The position numbers were made by a program, and so were the translations under genes. A DNA stretch of 64,000 nucleotides, from NCBI RefSeq assembly GCF_014201465.1, contig NZ_JACHEP010000002.1, positions 248,001 to 312,000 on the forward strand. Reading direction: 5' to 3'. Positions 52,477 to 62,021 of the stretch are shown here, piece after piece. Every line of letters starts with the position of its first letter. Within the stretch, counting starts at the first letter, position 1. Source of the DNA: Anoxybacteroides tepidamans. GTDB lineage: Bacteria > Bacillota > Bacilli > Bacillales > Anoxybacillaceae. Under the pieces are notes generated by a model. That model searched no databases. It was not told the origin of the DNA and worked only from the letters and a program-made list of their open reading frames with translations.

Positions 52477-53430
52477 TTGCAACGCACGTTAAAATGGTTT
52501 GCTGTAGTGACAACGATCGCAATGTTGTTTGTGTTGATTGGCGGTGCACTCGTCACAAAGACTGGTTCAGGGATGGGATGCGGGCGATCTTGGCCGCTTT
52601 GCGACGGTGAACTCATTCCTTCCAACATCACTCCCGAATTGGTCATTGAGCTTAGTCATCGGCTTGTGTCCGGCCTCGCTGGCTTTTTAGTGCTCGTTTT
52701 ATCGATTTGGTCATGGCGGGCGATCGGTCACATTCGGGAAACAAAATTTTTAGCGACTGTTTCATTTGTGTTTCTTGTGCTCCAAGGTCTCATCGGTGCA
52801 GCTGCTGTCGTGTGGGGGCAGTCCAGTTTTGTGCTTGCCTTGCATTTTGGCATTTCGCTCATTTCGTTTGCCTCCGTGTTTTTATTAACTTTGTTAATTT
52901 TTGAAGTCGATAAAAAATTTGATGCAGAATCATTAGTCATCGATGCAAAAATGAAAATGCACATTTACGGAGTTATCGCTTATTGCTATATTGTCGTCTA
53001 TACAGGAGCGCTCGTTCGCCATAAACAAGCAAGCTTAGCATGTCCTAGCTGGCCTCTTTGCTCCAATACGCGCCCTTTTCCTCTCCAGCTTCACGAATGG
53101 ATCCAAATGGGACATCGTCTTGCTGCTGGTTTGATTGTTATTTGGATTTTGATCGCGACAATTCGGGCGATCAAATATCATAAGCATCAGCGCGTCATTT
53201 ATTGGGGATGGATCGCCTCGCTTATTCTCGTATTGCTACAAATGACAACTGGAGCATTGATCGTTTTTACAAAGCTAAATTTATACATCGCTCTCGCTCA
53301 TGCTTTTTTCATTTCATGCTTATTTGGCGTGCTAAGTTACTTGTTACTTCTCGCTGTACGAAGCAAGCGAAACGAGCAACAACAACAACTGTCGCAACTC
53401 TATCATAGAGCGCACGTCATCGTAAAATAG
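52477..53430 (+). CDS. ctaA: Heme A synthase
   Basis: Oxidises the methyl at C8 of heme O to a formyl group, giving heme A. The 317-aa protein has eight membrane helices in two homologous halves. Heme-ligand histidines are in [38 protein letters not shown] and [13 protein letters not shown]. The cysteine pairs of type-B CtaA ([10 protein letters not shown] and CPSWPLCS) are present, as is the conserved Glu before the first His. The TTG start at 52477 follows TAGGTGA. It is divergent from ctaB. Confidence 0.96.
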   Translation: MQRTLKWFAVVTTIAMLFVLIGGALVTKTGSGMGCGRSWPLCDGELIPSNITPELVIELSHRLVSGLAGFLVLVLSIWSWRAIGHIRETKFLATVSFVFLVLQGLIGAAAVVWGQSSFVLALHFGISLISFASVFLLTLLIFEVDKKFDAESLVIDAKMKMHIYGVIAYCYIVVYTGALVRHKQASLACPSWPLCSNTRPFPLQLHEWIQMGHRLAAGLIVIWILIATIRAIKYHKHQRVIYWGWIASLILVLLQMTTGALIVFTKLNLYIALAHAFFISCLFGVLSYLLLLAVRSKRNEQQQQLSQLYHRAHVIVK

Positions 53431-53460
53431 AAAGCGCTAGGAAAATCCTAGCGCTTTTTT
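53431..53460 (+). terminator. Terminator between ctaA and pycA
   Basis: AAAGCGCTAGG-AAAAT-CCTAGCGCTTT then TTTT on the plus strand; a perfect 11-bp stem. It starts immediately after the ctaA stop and touches the convergent pycA stop. Confidence 0.92.
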
Positions 53461-56400
53461 ATTTCGTTAATTCGATCAACAAATCTCCCGCTTGAATCGC
53501 ATCTCCATTTTTTACATAAATATCTTTGACGACTCCCGAAAACGGCGCTTGTACCGTTGTTTCCATTTTCATCGCTTCGGTAATCATTAAATGATCGCCT
53601 TTATTCACTTTTTCTCCCGGCTCAACCAATACTTTCACGACCGTTCCCGGCATTGTAGCAGCGATATGATTCGGGTTGTTTTTATCCGCTTTAATCCGCT
53701 CAACAACCGCTGATTTAATGCTTTCATCACGAATGATGACCTCGCGCGGCTGACCGTTTAATTCAAAGTAGACGATGCGCGTACCGTCCGCTTGCGGCTG
53801 GCCGATCGCCACCAGCTTCACAATTAATGTTTTTCCCTTTTCGATTTCGACTTCGATTTCCTCTCCAAGCCTCATACCATAAAGGAACGTCGGTGTATCA
53901 AGCACAGAAATATCACCAAATTTTTCCACGGTTTGCGTATACTCTAAGAACACTTTCGGATAAAGGGCATAGGCGATTGCATCAAAGTCAGTGACTTGTC
54001 TTCCTAGCGTATGGAACAACTCTTCCTTGATTTTGTCAAAATCAACCGGCTCCAACAGTTCTCCCGGTCTGACTGTAATCGGTTCGCGCCCTTTTAAAAT
54101 AATGCGTTGCAGCTCTTTCGGAAAACCACCAGGCATTTGTCCTAAATATCCCTCAAATAACTCAACAACTGAATCCGGAAAATCAAGCGTTTCTCCCCGC
54201 TCGTAAATATCCTGTTCCGTCAAGTTGTTTTGCACCATATAAAGCGCCATATCACCCACAACTTTGGACGAAGGAGTCACTTTCACAATGTCGCCAAATA
54301 AATCGTTGACGCGGCGGTACATTTCTTTTACTTCATCCCAGCGATCACCGAGCCCCACTGCTTTTGCTTGTTGCTGAAGGTTGCTGTATTGCCCGCCAGG
54401 CATTTCGTGCATATACACTTCCGTATGCGGAGCATTCATCCCACTTTCAAATTCCTGATAAAATTTGCGCACATCTTCCCAGTAGCGGGAAAGCTGCTCC
54501 AGCCCTTGAATATCCACTTGCGGCGCACGCTCTGTTCCTTCTAGCGCGTAATATAACGTGTTTGCGCTCGGCTGCGACGTTAATCCAGCCATCGAGCTAA
54601 TCGCCACATCGACGATATCGACACCCGCTTCAATCGCCTTGGCATACGTGTAAATGCCATTTCCGCTCGTATCATGCGTATGAAGGTGAATTGGAAGATC
54701 AACCGTTTCTTTTAAAACGGAAATAAGCACATAAGCCGCCTGCGGTTTTAACAGCCCCGCCATATCTTTAATCGCTAAAATATGGGCGCCTGCAGCCTCG
54801 AGCTCTTTCGCTAACGCCTTGTAATAATCTAAGTTATATTTCGGGCGATTCGGATCTAAAAGATCCCCAGTATAGCAAATGGCCGCTTCCGCAATTTTCC
54901 CTGTTTGTCTCACCGCGTCAATCGCAATTGTCATGCCTTTGACCCAGTTTAAGCTGTCGAAAATGCGGAAAACGTCAATGCCGGCATGCGCGGATTTCTC
55001 AACGAATTCACGAATGACGTTATCCGGATAGTTTTTATAGCCGACCGCATTCGCTGAGCGCAACAGCATTTGGAACAATACATTCGGAATGCGTTCACGC
55101 AGCTTCAATAACCGATCCCACGGATCTTCTTTCAGGAAGCGATAAGCGACATCAAACGTTGCTCCTCCCCACATTTCAAGCGAGAACAAATTCGGCAACA
55201 ACCGCGCCGTCGGTTCGGCAATGTGCACTAAATCCGTTGTGCGCACGCGCGTCGCCAAGAGCGATTGATGGGCATCGCGGAATGTTGTATCGGTTAAAAG
55301 CACGCGATTTTGCTCTTTAATCCAAGCGACAAGCCCTTCGGCACCGCGCTCATCAAGAATTTGCTTCGTTCCATTGACAATCGGCTGCAAATGGTCGACT
55401 TTCGGAATGCGCGGTTTTTCAAACACCGGTTTCTTTTTCTTGCCGATCCCCGGAAATCCGTTCACCGTCACATTGCCGATATATGTCAGCATTTTTGTCC
55501 CGCGGTCTTTTCGTTTTGGAAACACGAACAACTCCGGCGATGTGTCGATAAACGACGTATCGTACTCTCCGGATAAAAATTTCGGATGTTGAACTACGTT
55601 TTCTAAAAACGGGATGTTCGTTTTAATTCCGCGAATGCGGAACTCGCGCAAGTTGCGAAGCATTTTCCGCGCCGCTTGTTCAAACGTCAACGCCCATGTA
55701 GACAACTTCACAAGCAACGAATCATAATACGGTGTAATGACTGCTCCTTGGAATCCGTTCCCAGCATCCAGACGCACGCCGAATCCGCCGCCTGAACGAT
55801 AGGCCATAATTTTTCCAGTATCCGGCATGAAATTATTGAGCGGGTCTTCCGTCGTCACGCGCGATTGAATCGCATAGCCGTTAATCCGAATGTCCTCTTG
55901 TTTCGGAATACCGACATGCTCACTATGAAGCGAGTGCCCTTCGGCAATTAAAATTTGCGACTGGACGATATCAATACCGGTAATCATTTCCGTAATCGTA
56001 TGCTCGACTTGAATGCGCGGATTAACTTCGATGAAATAAAATTCGTTGCCGGAAACGAGAAACTCTACCGTTCCGGCATTGACATAGCCGACGTTTTTCA
56101 TCAGCTTGACGGCCGCTTCACAAATATCGCGGCGCAATTCATCAGACAACGATACGCTCGGAGCAACTTCGACGACTTTTTGATGGCGGCGCTGCACCGA
56201 GCAATCCCTATCATATAAATGGACGATATTTCCTTCGTAATCCCCTAAAATTTGCACTTCAATATGCTTTGGTCTTTCAATCAATTTTTCAACATAAACT
56301 TCATCGCTTCCAAACGCTGCTTTCGCTTCTGATTTGGCACGCTCATACGCTTCTTTTACTTCTGCTTTCGAGCGAACGATCCGCATGCCGCGTCCACCGC

Positions 56401-56902
56401 CGCCTAAAGCTGCTTTAATGATGATCGGGTATCCATACTTTTCACCAAAACGAATCACTTCTTCCAAGCTATGTACCGGCCCATCGCTTCCCGGAATGAC
56501 AGGAATTCCGGCTAACTCTGCTTGATGACGGGCTTTCACTTTATCGCCGAACATATCTAAATGTTCTTCGTTCGGTCCAATAAAAATGATGCCTTCCTCG
56601 ATGCATCGTTTCGCAAACTGAATGTTTTCCGAAAGAAACCCATATCCTGGGTGAATCGCATCAACATCATGGGCTTTTGCAATTTCAATGATCCCCTCAA
56701 TATCTAAATAAGCTTCAATCGGTTTTTTTCCTTCGCCGACTAAATACGCTTCATCGGCTTTATAACGATGGTAAGAGCCCGCATCTTCCTTCGAATAAAT
56801 CGCAACAGTGCGAATGCCGAGCTCATTGCAGGCGCGAAATACGCGAATCGCGATTTCGCCGCGGTTTGCAACTAGTACTTTGTTAATTCGACGTGTTTTC
56901 AT
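53459..56902 (-). CDS. pycA: Pyruvate carboxylase
   Basis: Biotin enzyme that carboxylates pyruvate to oxaloacetate, refilling the TCA cycle. The 1147-aa protein has a biotin carboxylase domain (VLVANRGEIAIRVFRACNELG; ATP-grasp glycine loop KAALGGGGRGMRIV; about residues 1-455), a carboxyltransferase TIM barrel (LLTDTTFRDAHQSLLATRVRT, about 535-800), the allosteric/tetramer region, and a C-terminal biotinyl domain with the acceptor lysine in ITEAMKMET, Lys1112. A candidate promoter lies at 56932-56958. It follows ftsW and is convergent with ctaA, as in B. subtilis. Confidence 0.98.
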   Translation of the reverse strand: MKTRRINKVLVANRGEIAIRVFRACNELGIRTVAIYSKEDAGSYHRYKADEAYLVGEGKKPIEAYLDIEGIIEIAKAHDVDAIHPGYGFLSENIQFAKRCIEEGIIFIGPNEEHLDMFGDKVKARHQAELAGIPVIPGSDGPVHSLEEVIRFGEKYGYPIIIKAALGGGGRGMRIVRSKAEVKEAYERAKSEAKAAFGSDEVYVEKLIERPKHIEVQILGDYEGNIVHLYDRDCSVQRRHQKVVEVAPSVSLSDELRRDICEAAVKLMKNVGYVNAGTVEFLVSGNEFYFIEVNPRIQVEHTITEMITGIDIVQSQILIAEGHSLHSEHVGIPKQEDIRINGYAIQSRVTTEDPLNNFMPDTGKIMAYRSGGGFGVRLDAGNGFQGAVITPYYDSLLVKLSTWALTFEQAARKMLRNLREFRIRGIKTNIPFLENVVQHPKFLSGEYDTSFIDTSPELFVFPKRKDRGTKMLTYIGNVTVNGFPGIGKKKKPVFEKPRIPKVDHLQPIVNGTKQILDERGAEGLVAWIKEQNRVLLTDTTFRDAHQSLLATRVRTTDLVHIAEPTARLLPNLFSLEMWGGATFDVAYRFLKEDPWDRLLKLRERIPNVLFQMLLRSANAVGYKNYPDNVIREFVEKSAHAGIDVFRIFDSLNWVKGMTIAIDAVRQTGKIAEAAICYTGDLLDPNRPKYNLDYYKALAKELEAAGAHILAIKDMAGLLKPQAAYVLISVLKETVDLPIHLHTHDTSGNGIYTYAKAIEAGVDIVDVAISSMAGLTSQPSANTLYYALEGTERAPQVDIQGLEQLSRYWEDVRKFYQEFESGMNAPHTEVYMHEMPGGQYSNLQQQAKAVGLGDRWDEVKEMYRRVNDLFGDIVKVTPSSKVVGDMALYMVQNNLTEQDIYERGETLDFPDSVVELFEGYLGQMPGGFPKELQRIILKGREPITVRPGELLEPVDFDKIKEELFHTLGRQVTDFDAIAYALYPKVFLEYTQTVEKFGDISVLDTPTFLYGMRLGEEIEVEIEKGKTLIVKLVAIGQPQADGTRIVYFELNGQPREVIIRDESIKSAVVERIKADKNNPNHIAATMPGTVVKVLVEPGEKVNKGDHLMITEAMKMETTVQAPFSGVVKDIYVKNGDAIQAGDLLIELTK

Positions 56903-56931
56903 GTCCTGTTTCTCTCCTCCTTTTTAATAAA

Positions 56932-56958
56932 ACTATAACGGTTTTGCAAATTTGTAAA
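56932..56958 (-). promoter_or_regulatory. Candidate pycA promoter
   Basis: Minus-strand TTTACA (56958-56953) and TATAGT (56937-56932), each five of six, but with a short 15-nt spacer. About 30 nt before the ATG, in the 64-nt ftsW-pycA gap. Confidence 0.35.
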
Positions 56959-56966
56959 TATATTTT

Positions 56967-58187
56967 CTAAAAAATCAGACCTCTTTTTGATTGTTTTTTT
57001 GAGTGATCGATCGTTTTCGCTTTATGTTTATACTTCGATTCGTACTTTACAAACATCGATATGTTGACTAATACACCGAGCGAAGTCATAAAAAGAATGA
57101 GAGCAGAACCGCCGTAACTGACGAGCGGAAGAGGGACACCGGTAATCGGGATCAGTCCTGTCACACCACCTACATTAATGAACGTTTGAATGCCAATCAT
57201 CGAAGAAATCCCAATCGCCAACAAGCTTCCAAACGCATCGTTGCATTTTCTCGCAATGTGAAGCCCCCGCAAGACGATAAATGCCAATAGAAGCAACACA
57301 AACGCCACTCCAAATAATCCTAGCTCTTCAGCAACAACTGCCATAATAAAATCCGTATGCGATTCCGGCAAATACCCATATTTTTGGATACTTTTCCCCA
57401 ATCCGAGTCCTTTTAATCCTCCGAGACCAATCGCCAAATAAGAATTCACTAACTGAAATCCTGCGTCATCAACATATTTAAACGGATCTAAAAATCCGTA
57501 AATGCGCGAAACTCTTTCCTTAGAAAAAATTTTATGCCACACAAAAGGAAGAACAGCCGGAGCAGACACCGCTGCAATCATCGTAAAAAACAATAACTGC
57601 TTAAATAACAACCGAAAACTTAAACCGGATGATAAAATGACGCACGAAGCGATGAAAAGCACAATCATCGCCGTTCCAAAATCCGGCTGAATCGCAATGA
57701 GAAAACAAATCCATAACGTATAGTAAATTGGAAATAGCTGTCCTTTAACAGGTTCCGCCATTCTCTTTTGTTTATTAGCAAATACCGCTGCTAAATATAT
57801 AATTAAGCCTAATTTGACGAGCTCTGCTGGCTGCACGCTAAAAAAACCAAATTTAAACCAGCTTGTTGCGTTGTTCGCCGTATGGCCAACGAGAGCGACC
57901 GCAATCAACACGAGCGGAGAAACGAAAAAGATCGCTTGAACGATTTTTTTGTTTGCTAACACTTTGTATGGAGCAAGCGTCGTGATGAAAAAACAAAAAG
58001 CTGAAGCGATAAGCCACATTTTTTGTTTTTGAAAAAAATAATCGCTCGGCACTCCAAATCGAGTGACGGCCGATATCATACTCGAACTGTACACCATAAT
58101 CAATCCGAAGATCGCCAACATCCAAATCGCAATGATTAACGGATAGTCATATGATTTAAGAATGTTTCTAATGAGTTGCTTATCCAT
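56967..58187 (-). CDS. ftsW: Septal SEDS peptidoglycan polymerase FtsW
   Basis: Lipid II polymerase of the divisome, partner of PBP2B. The 406-aa protein has ten membrane helices and SEDS motifs: LIMVYSSSMISA, ATSWFKFGFFSVQPAELVKLG, QPDFGTAM, AIGLGGLKGLGLGKS, PESHTDFIMAVVAEELGLFG and PITGVPLPLVSYGGSAL, then a basic C-terminal tail (KYKHKAKTIDHSKKQSKRG). Neighbouring pycA and ylaN identify it as FtsW (ylaO) rather than SpoVE or RodA. Confidence 0.95.
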   Translation of the reverse strand: MDKQLIRNILKSYDYPLIIAIWMLAIFGLIMVYSSSMISAVTRFGVPSDYFFQKQKMWLIASAFCFFITTLAPYKVLANKKIVQAIFFVSPLVLIAVALVGHTANNATSWFKFGFFSVQPAELVKLGLIIYLAAVFANKQKRMAEPVKGQLFPIYYTLWICFLIAIQPDFGTAMIVLFIASCVILSSGLSFRLLFKQLLFFTMIAAVSAPAVLPFVWHKIFSKERVSRIYGFLDPFKYVDDAGFQLVNSYLAIGLGGLKGLGLGKSIQKYGYLPESHTDFIMAVVAEELGLFGVAFVLLLLAFIVLRGLHIARKCNDAFGSLLAIGISSMIGIQTFINVGGVTGLIPITGVPLPLVSYGGSALILFMTSLGVLVNISMFVKYESKYKHKAKTIDHSKKQSKRGLIF

Positions 58188-58258
58188 CTTTCCTCTTCCT
58201 TACCGATGTTGTACTATAGTAACATTCGTAACAAGATTGCGTTTTCCTTCTAAAAAAC

Positions 58259-58300
58259 ACAAAAACTCAAACGATTGCGGCGACTTCAACCGTTTGAGTT
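58259..58300 (-). terminator. Intrinsic terminator after ylaN
   Basis: AACTCAAACG and CGTTTGAGTT with a 17-nt loop, then TTTTGTG on the minus strand. It separates ylaN from ftsW. Confidence 0.75.
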
Positions 58301-58311
58301 GACGTTTATCA

Positions 58312-58599
58312 TTATCGTACGCGCTTTTTTGTGGAAGCTTCATGAAGCATCGACAGCTCCCGCTCTAACGTATCAAGAAGCGCTTTACCATCCTTTTCAT
58401 CGACAAGACCTAGTCGAATCGCAAAATCAATTTCGCGCGATAAGCCAAACATTTGCGTATCTAGCACTTCTTCGTAAAGAGGGCATTGGGGCATTGTTAA
58501 GTTATCCATTTGCACTTGAATGAGCTTAACAATTTTATCCGCATCTGTTTTTAGAAGCGCGTACGCTTTTTCACGATAGTTAATCATCCCATCCGTCAC
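58312..58599 (-). CDS. ylaN: YlaN (UPF0358) iron-homeostasis protein
   Basis: A 95-aa helical protein: [38 protein letters not shown] is almost invariant in the family. YlaN of B. subtilis and S. aureus has been reported to bind iron and relieve Fur repression, making it important under low iron. The GTG at 58599 follows GGAGGG by 6 nt and gives a family-like N terminus ([12 protein letters not shown]); an ATG at 58587 is also possible. Confidence 0.92.
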   Translation of the reverse strand: MTDGMINYREKAYALLKTDADKIVKLIQVQMDNLTMPQCPLYEEVLDTQMFGLSREIDFAIRLGLVDEKDGKALLDTLERELSMLHEASTKKRVR

Positions 58600-58756
58600 A
58601 TCGATCCCTCCGTTCTCCCCTAATCCTTCTATAAATCTTAACGTGAATCGCAAAATTTTGCAAGATGAAAGACTTGTCACAAATGATCGGACATGACAAA
58701 ATGTTTATTTATCATTATACTGAATACAGTAAATGACGGGAGAGGAGAGGACAGCT

Positions 58757-59254
58757 ATGGATCGCATTATTCCAATTACAGGAAAAGTAAAATTTTCTAT
58801 TACGCTAGACCCTGGTGTATGGATTTTTGATGACCGAAAAATTGACTTGGATACTTATTTTTCTGGCCAAAAAGAGGAACAACCGCAGGAAGAAGATGAG
58901 ATTCAAAAAATTTCCGCTTACTGGGATCGTGAAATTCAAGAAGGGGCGGTCTTTCCGCCGACGTTGAAAACAGAGAAAAAATTCGCCAAAGAAAAGCTCA
59001 TTACGGGAACGTTTGCGATGCCGCTTGCTCCGTTTTTGCGCAACGCCGAAGCGCTTCCAGAAGCGGACGCATTCGTTGTCGTGACCGAAAACGGAGAAGT
59101 GCCGATTCCACTTGAGCAAGCGCATGAACTCATTCTTTGCTTTTCTAAGGACGGAAAACCGTTAAAAGAGGACGGACCGGTGCATGTGTATTTTGGCGAC
59201 GGTTCCAACCGGCAAAATCCGATTACGCACGTCCGACAATTTATTGTTCGCTAG
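58757..59254 (+). CDS. ylaL: YlaL-like protein, unknown function
   Basis: A 165-aa soluble, acidic protein. Its start, DRIIPITGKVKFSITLDPGVWIFDDRKID, and its end, VHVYFGDGSNRQNPITHVRQF, are typical of a Bacillaceae family sometimes called peptidyl-prolyl isomerase-like, though I see no isomerase motif. By position next to phoH (ylaK) it corresponds to ylaL. The ATG at 58757 follows AGGAGAGG by about 7 nt. Confidence 0.8.
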   Translation: MDRIIPITGKVKFSITLDPGVWIFDDRKIDLDTYFSGQKEEQPQEEDEIQKISAYWDREIQEGAVFPPTLKTEKKFAKEKLITGTFAMPLAPFLRNAEALPEADAFVVVTENGEVPIPLEQAHELILCFSKDGKPLKEDGPVHVYFGDGSNRQNPITHVRQFIVR

Positions 59255-59265
59255 GGCGGACAATG

Positions 59266-59298
59266 AGGCTGGCCGTATGATACGGACAGCCTTTTATA
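59266..59298 (+). terminator. Intrinsic terminator after ylaL
   Basis: GGCTGGCCGTAT and ATACGGACAGCC (one mismatch) then TTTTAT on the plus strand. Its right half is copied again at 59337-59366. Confidence 0.75.
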
Positions 59299-59303
59299 AT
59301 AAG
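59274..59303 (+). repeat. 30-bp direct repeat, copy 1
   Basis: Begins CGTATGATACGGACAGCC and ends ATAATAAG. Identical to copy 2, 63 bp away. This copy forms the right half of the ylaL terminator. The 33 nt between copies include a CATGGG/CCCATG inverted repeat. Confidence 0.95.
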
Positions 59304-59336
59304 CCGCGCGCATGGGACCCCAAAACCCCATGACGG

Positions 59337-59366
59337 CGTATGATACGGACAGCCTTTTATAATAAG
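59337..59366 (+). repeat. 30-bp direct repeat, copy 2, overlapping the end of phoH
   Basis: Identical to copy 1. It includes the phoH stop and its last two leucine codons, so the tandem duplication has placed a half-terminator across the phoH 3' end. Confidence 0.95.
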
Positions 59367-60688
59367 TCTGCGGCAAGCTGTGCCAACCCTGAGCGTTCTC
59401 CTTTAATCAGTCGGACGTGACCGGCGATTTTTTGCTCTTTAAATTTCTCAACGACATACGTTAAACCGTTGTTGTACTCATCTAAATATGGGTGGTCAAT
59501 TTGTTCCGGGTCGCCCATTAAAATAATTTTGCTTTTTTCGCCGACACGCGTTAAAATCGTTTTCACTTCATGTTTCGTTAAATTTTGTGCTTCGTCAATA
59601 ATGATAAACTGCTCCGGTAAACTGCGACCCCGTATATACGTGAGCGCCTCCACTTCGATTGAGCTCATCCCCGCCAAAATCGCATCTAGCTCCCCTGGTT
59701 TTTTCGTATTAAATAAATATTCTAGGTTATCGAAAATCGGCTGCATCCACGGGCGCAATTTTTCTTGTTTTTCGCCCGGCAAAAATCCGATATCTTTGCC
59801 GACCGGAACAATCGGTCTGGCCACAAGCAGCTTTTTATATGTTCCCAAATCTTCTGTCTGCATCAGTCCCGCTGCAAGCGCCAAAAGTGTTTTTCCCGTT
59901 CCTGCCTTGCCGATAAGCGTTACAAGTGAAATGTCCTCGCGCATAAGCAGCTCAAACGCCATCGTCTGCTGGACGTTGCGCGGGCGGATTCCCCAGACGT
60001 GTTCGTGATGAAAAATTATTTTTTTGACTTTTTTGCCTGTATGATCGACGATCCCGATCGCGGATGCCGAGCTGCCAAGCGCATCTTTCATAATAATGAA
60101 TTGGTTCGGGTAAAACGGATGATGCGCAATTTCGGAAAGAACGAGCTCACCCTTCTCATAAAAACGACTTAAATGCTCCGTGTTTATGTACAGCTCAAGA
60201 AATCCTGTGTAAATATGGTCGATATCCACGACACGGTCGCTTAAAAAATCTTCCGCCTGCAACCCAATCGCATCCGCTTTCACGCGAACGAGCGCATCTT
60301 TACTCACTAAAATAACCGATCGACCGTCTTCTTTTGCCTGTTCTTCCAACGATAAATTTTTGGCGACCGCTAAAATGCGGTTATCGTTCGTCTTTTCCAC
60401 AAAAATATCTTGCAGCTGCTGAAACGAGCGGTGGTTTAGTTCAATGCGGAGCACCCCTCCGTTATCGAGTAAAATTTTTTCGTGCAATTTTCCGTTTTCG
60501 CGCAAGCTGTCGATCAACTTTGACACTTGCCGCGCGTTTCGGCCAACCTCATCCATATACCGCTTTTTCGAATCCACTTCTTCTAATACGACAGCGGGAA
60601 TAACGACTTCATTATCTTCAAATGAAAAAATCGAATAAGGGTCTTGCAGGAGCACGTTTGTATCCAGCACATATATTTTGTTTCCCAA
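59357..60688 (-). CDS. phoH: PhoH-like PIN/ATPase protein YlaK
   Basis: A 443-aa protein of the PhoH2 type: N-terminal PIN endoribonuclease-like domain (YVLDTNVLLQDPYSIFSF, with acidic residues in VLEEVDSKK and TNDNRILAVA), and C-terminal PhoH ATPase with Walker A GKAGTGKTLLALAAGL and Walker B FIIIDEAQNLT. PhoH2 proteins are RNA helicase/RNases; the cellular target is unknown. Its last codons lie inside a duplicated 30-bp sequence shared with the ylaL terminator. Divergent from ylaJ. Confidence 0.94.
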   Translation of the reverse strand: MGNKIYVLDTNVLLQDPYSIFSFEDNEVVIPAVVLEEVDSKKRYMDEVGRNARQVSKLIDSLRENGKLHEKILLDNGGVLRIELNHRSFQQLQDIFVEKTNDNRILAVAKNLSLEEQAKEDGRSVILVSKDALVRVKADAIGLQAEDFLSDRVVDIDHIYTGFLELYINTEHLSRFYEKGELVLSEIAHHPFYPNQFIIMKDALGSSASAIGIVDHTGKKVKKIIFHHEHVWGIRPRNVQQTMAFELLMREDISLVTLIGKAGTGKTLLALAAGLMQTEDLGTYKKLLVARPIVPVGKDIGFLPGEKQEKLRPWMQPIFDNLEYLFNTKKPGELDAILAGMSSIEVEALTYIRGRSLPEQFIIIDEAQNLTKHEVKTILTRVGEKSKIILMGDPEQIDHPYLDEYNNGLTYVVEKFKEQKIAGHVRLIKGERSGLAQLAADLL

Positions 60689-60822
60689 ATTCCCACGCCC
60701 CCATTTCGTTTAGTTTGTTCGTTTTCTTTGGACGGGATTGTTGTTATATAGTATGAGGAAATGTATAAAGATAGAAGGTTGTTCACAAAATAAAGTAAAA
60801 AACAGACCGAGGTGCAAAAACA

Positions 60823-61419
60823 ATGAATTATCGCTCTTTTCTCAACGCTATTCTTCCCTTTTTTATTTTGATGGGATGCGGTATAGGCAATGACCGACAA
60901 GATGCAACGAACCGTTCTCTCGTTCATGTCAAAAATACGGTGAATGAGAACGTGCAAAATAAATCGGGCCAGCAAATCGCCCGGCATTTGGCGAATTTGG
61001 CGGACCGCGTGCCAAATGTCGAAAAAGCCACAGCCCTTGTTGTCGGGAAGTATGCGATCGTCGGCATCGATGTGAACGACAAAATTGACAGCTCGCGTGT
61101 CGGAACAGTTAAATATTCCGTTGCCGAAAGTTTGCAGAAAGATCCATACGGAGCCAACGCCATCATTATCGCCGACCCCGATTTATATACACGTTTGCAA
61201 AACATTGTCCGCCAAGTGGATAACGGCCGCCCCGTGCAGGCGTTTATGAATGAAATCGCCGATATTGTCGGCCGCGTTATGCCAGAAGTTCCGAGCGATT
61301 TATTGCAAACGAAAAATCCTCCGCCAACAAAAGAAAATGATGCACAATTGAATAAACAAGAAGAAAAACAGCTGAATAACCGCCAAGATAAACAATCGAA
61401 TCATTACTTAAATCAATAA
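60823..61419 (+). CDS. ylaJ: YhcN/YlaJ-family sporulation lipoprotein
   Basis: A 198-aa lipoprotein: short signal peptide with lipobox LMGC (Cys about residue 19) then the YhcN/YlaJ domain (ARHLANLADRVPNVEKATALVVGKYAIVGIDV, VKYSVAESLQKDPYGANAIIIADPDLYTRL) and a Gln/Asn/Lys-rich tail. Such lipoproteins are made in the forespore and sit in the spore inner membrane. The ATG follows GAGGTG by 7-8 nt. Terminated by a hairpin at 61421. Confidence 0.9.
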   Translation: MNYRSFLNAILPFFILMGCGIGNDRQDATNRSLVHVKNTVNENVQNKSGQQIARHLANLADRVPNVEKATALVVGKYAIVGIDVNDKIDSSRVGTVKYSVAESLQKDPYGANAIIIADPDLYTRLQNIVRQVDNGRPVQAFMNEIADIVGRVMPEVPSDLLQTKNPPPTKENDAQLNKQEEKQLNNRQDKQSNHYLNQ

Positions 61420-61420
61420 T

Positions 61421-61453
61421 AAGAGCCTAGCCACGTTTGGCTAAGCTCTTTTT
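61421..61453 (+). terminator. Intrinsic terminator after ylaJ
   Basis: AAGAGCCTAGCCA and TGGCTAAGCTCTT (one mismatch), then TTT, on the plus strand. It abuts the convergent gene at 61456. Confidence 0.85.
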
Positions 61454-61455
61454 CG

Positions 61456-61911
61456 TTAAGCGTTTCGTAGCGCTGTCATCACTTGATTGTCCAACTTCGC
61501 CGCCGCTTGGGCATCGTACGTTTTCTCGTATTTCGGTTCCACTGAAATTTTGGAGCCGTAAAACATAACATCGCGCACTTCTGTAATGGCGATTTCCACA
61601 AGCGCTAATTTCAGAGGAACTCCTTCCATTTTTTCGATTTTAACGTGCGCGTTGCCGCTGATCGAATACGTTGATTCATTGGCGATTAGCGTTATGACGA
61701 CAAGCGAGTTTTTTTGAATGTTTTGCACGATGCGCGAGCGATTATCGACGGCAAAATAAAGACGGTCTTGGCTCGGCGCATACACCCACGAAATCGCGCT
61801 TACATTCGGACCGCCCGTTTCATGGTCAATTGTGGCGACCATTACAAATCTCTCTTTTTGCAACGCCTGAAAAAGCGGTTCAATCAGTTTTTGTTCGACT
61901 TCGTTTGCCAT
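61456..61911 (-). CDS. Pyridoxamine 5'-phosphate oxidase-like flavin-binding protein
   Basis: A 151-aa split-barrel protein of the PNPOx-like family: VMVATIDHETGGPNVSAISWVYAPSQDRLYFAVDNRSRIVQNIQKN fits the FMN/F420-binding fold core. The substrate is unknown; it is not the B6 enzyme itself. The ATG at 61911 follows GGAGGG by 6 nt. Convergent with ylaJ and divergent from ylaI, where B. subtilis has no gene that I recall. Confidence 0.8.
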   Translation of the reverse strand: MANEVEQKLIEPLFQALQKERFVMVATIDHETGGPNVSAISWVYAPSQDRLYFAVDNRSRIVQNIQKNSLVVITLIANESTYSISGNAHVKIEKMEGVPLKLALVEIAITEVRDVMFYGSKISVEPKYEKTYDAQAAAKLDNQVMTALRNA

Positions 61912-62021
61912 GAAAATCCCTCCAACACGGTAGTGATATGTTTTTATCATACCTATTTTCTCCAAAGTTGAAAAGGAAAATGATATAATCAAAACAGATC
62001 ATTTGAATCATGAGGTGCATG

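Noticed and set aside
59304-59336. CATGGG/CCCATG inverted repeat between the 30-bp repeats as a mobile-element end
   Set aside because: Too short, no transposase-like frame nearby and no target duplication beyond the 30-bp repeat itself.
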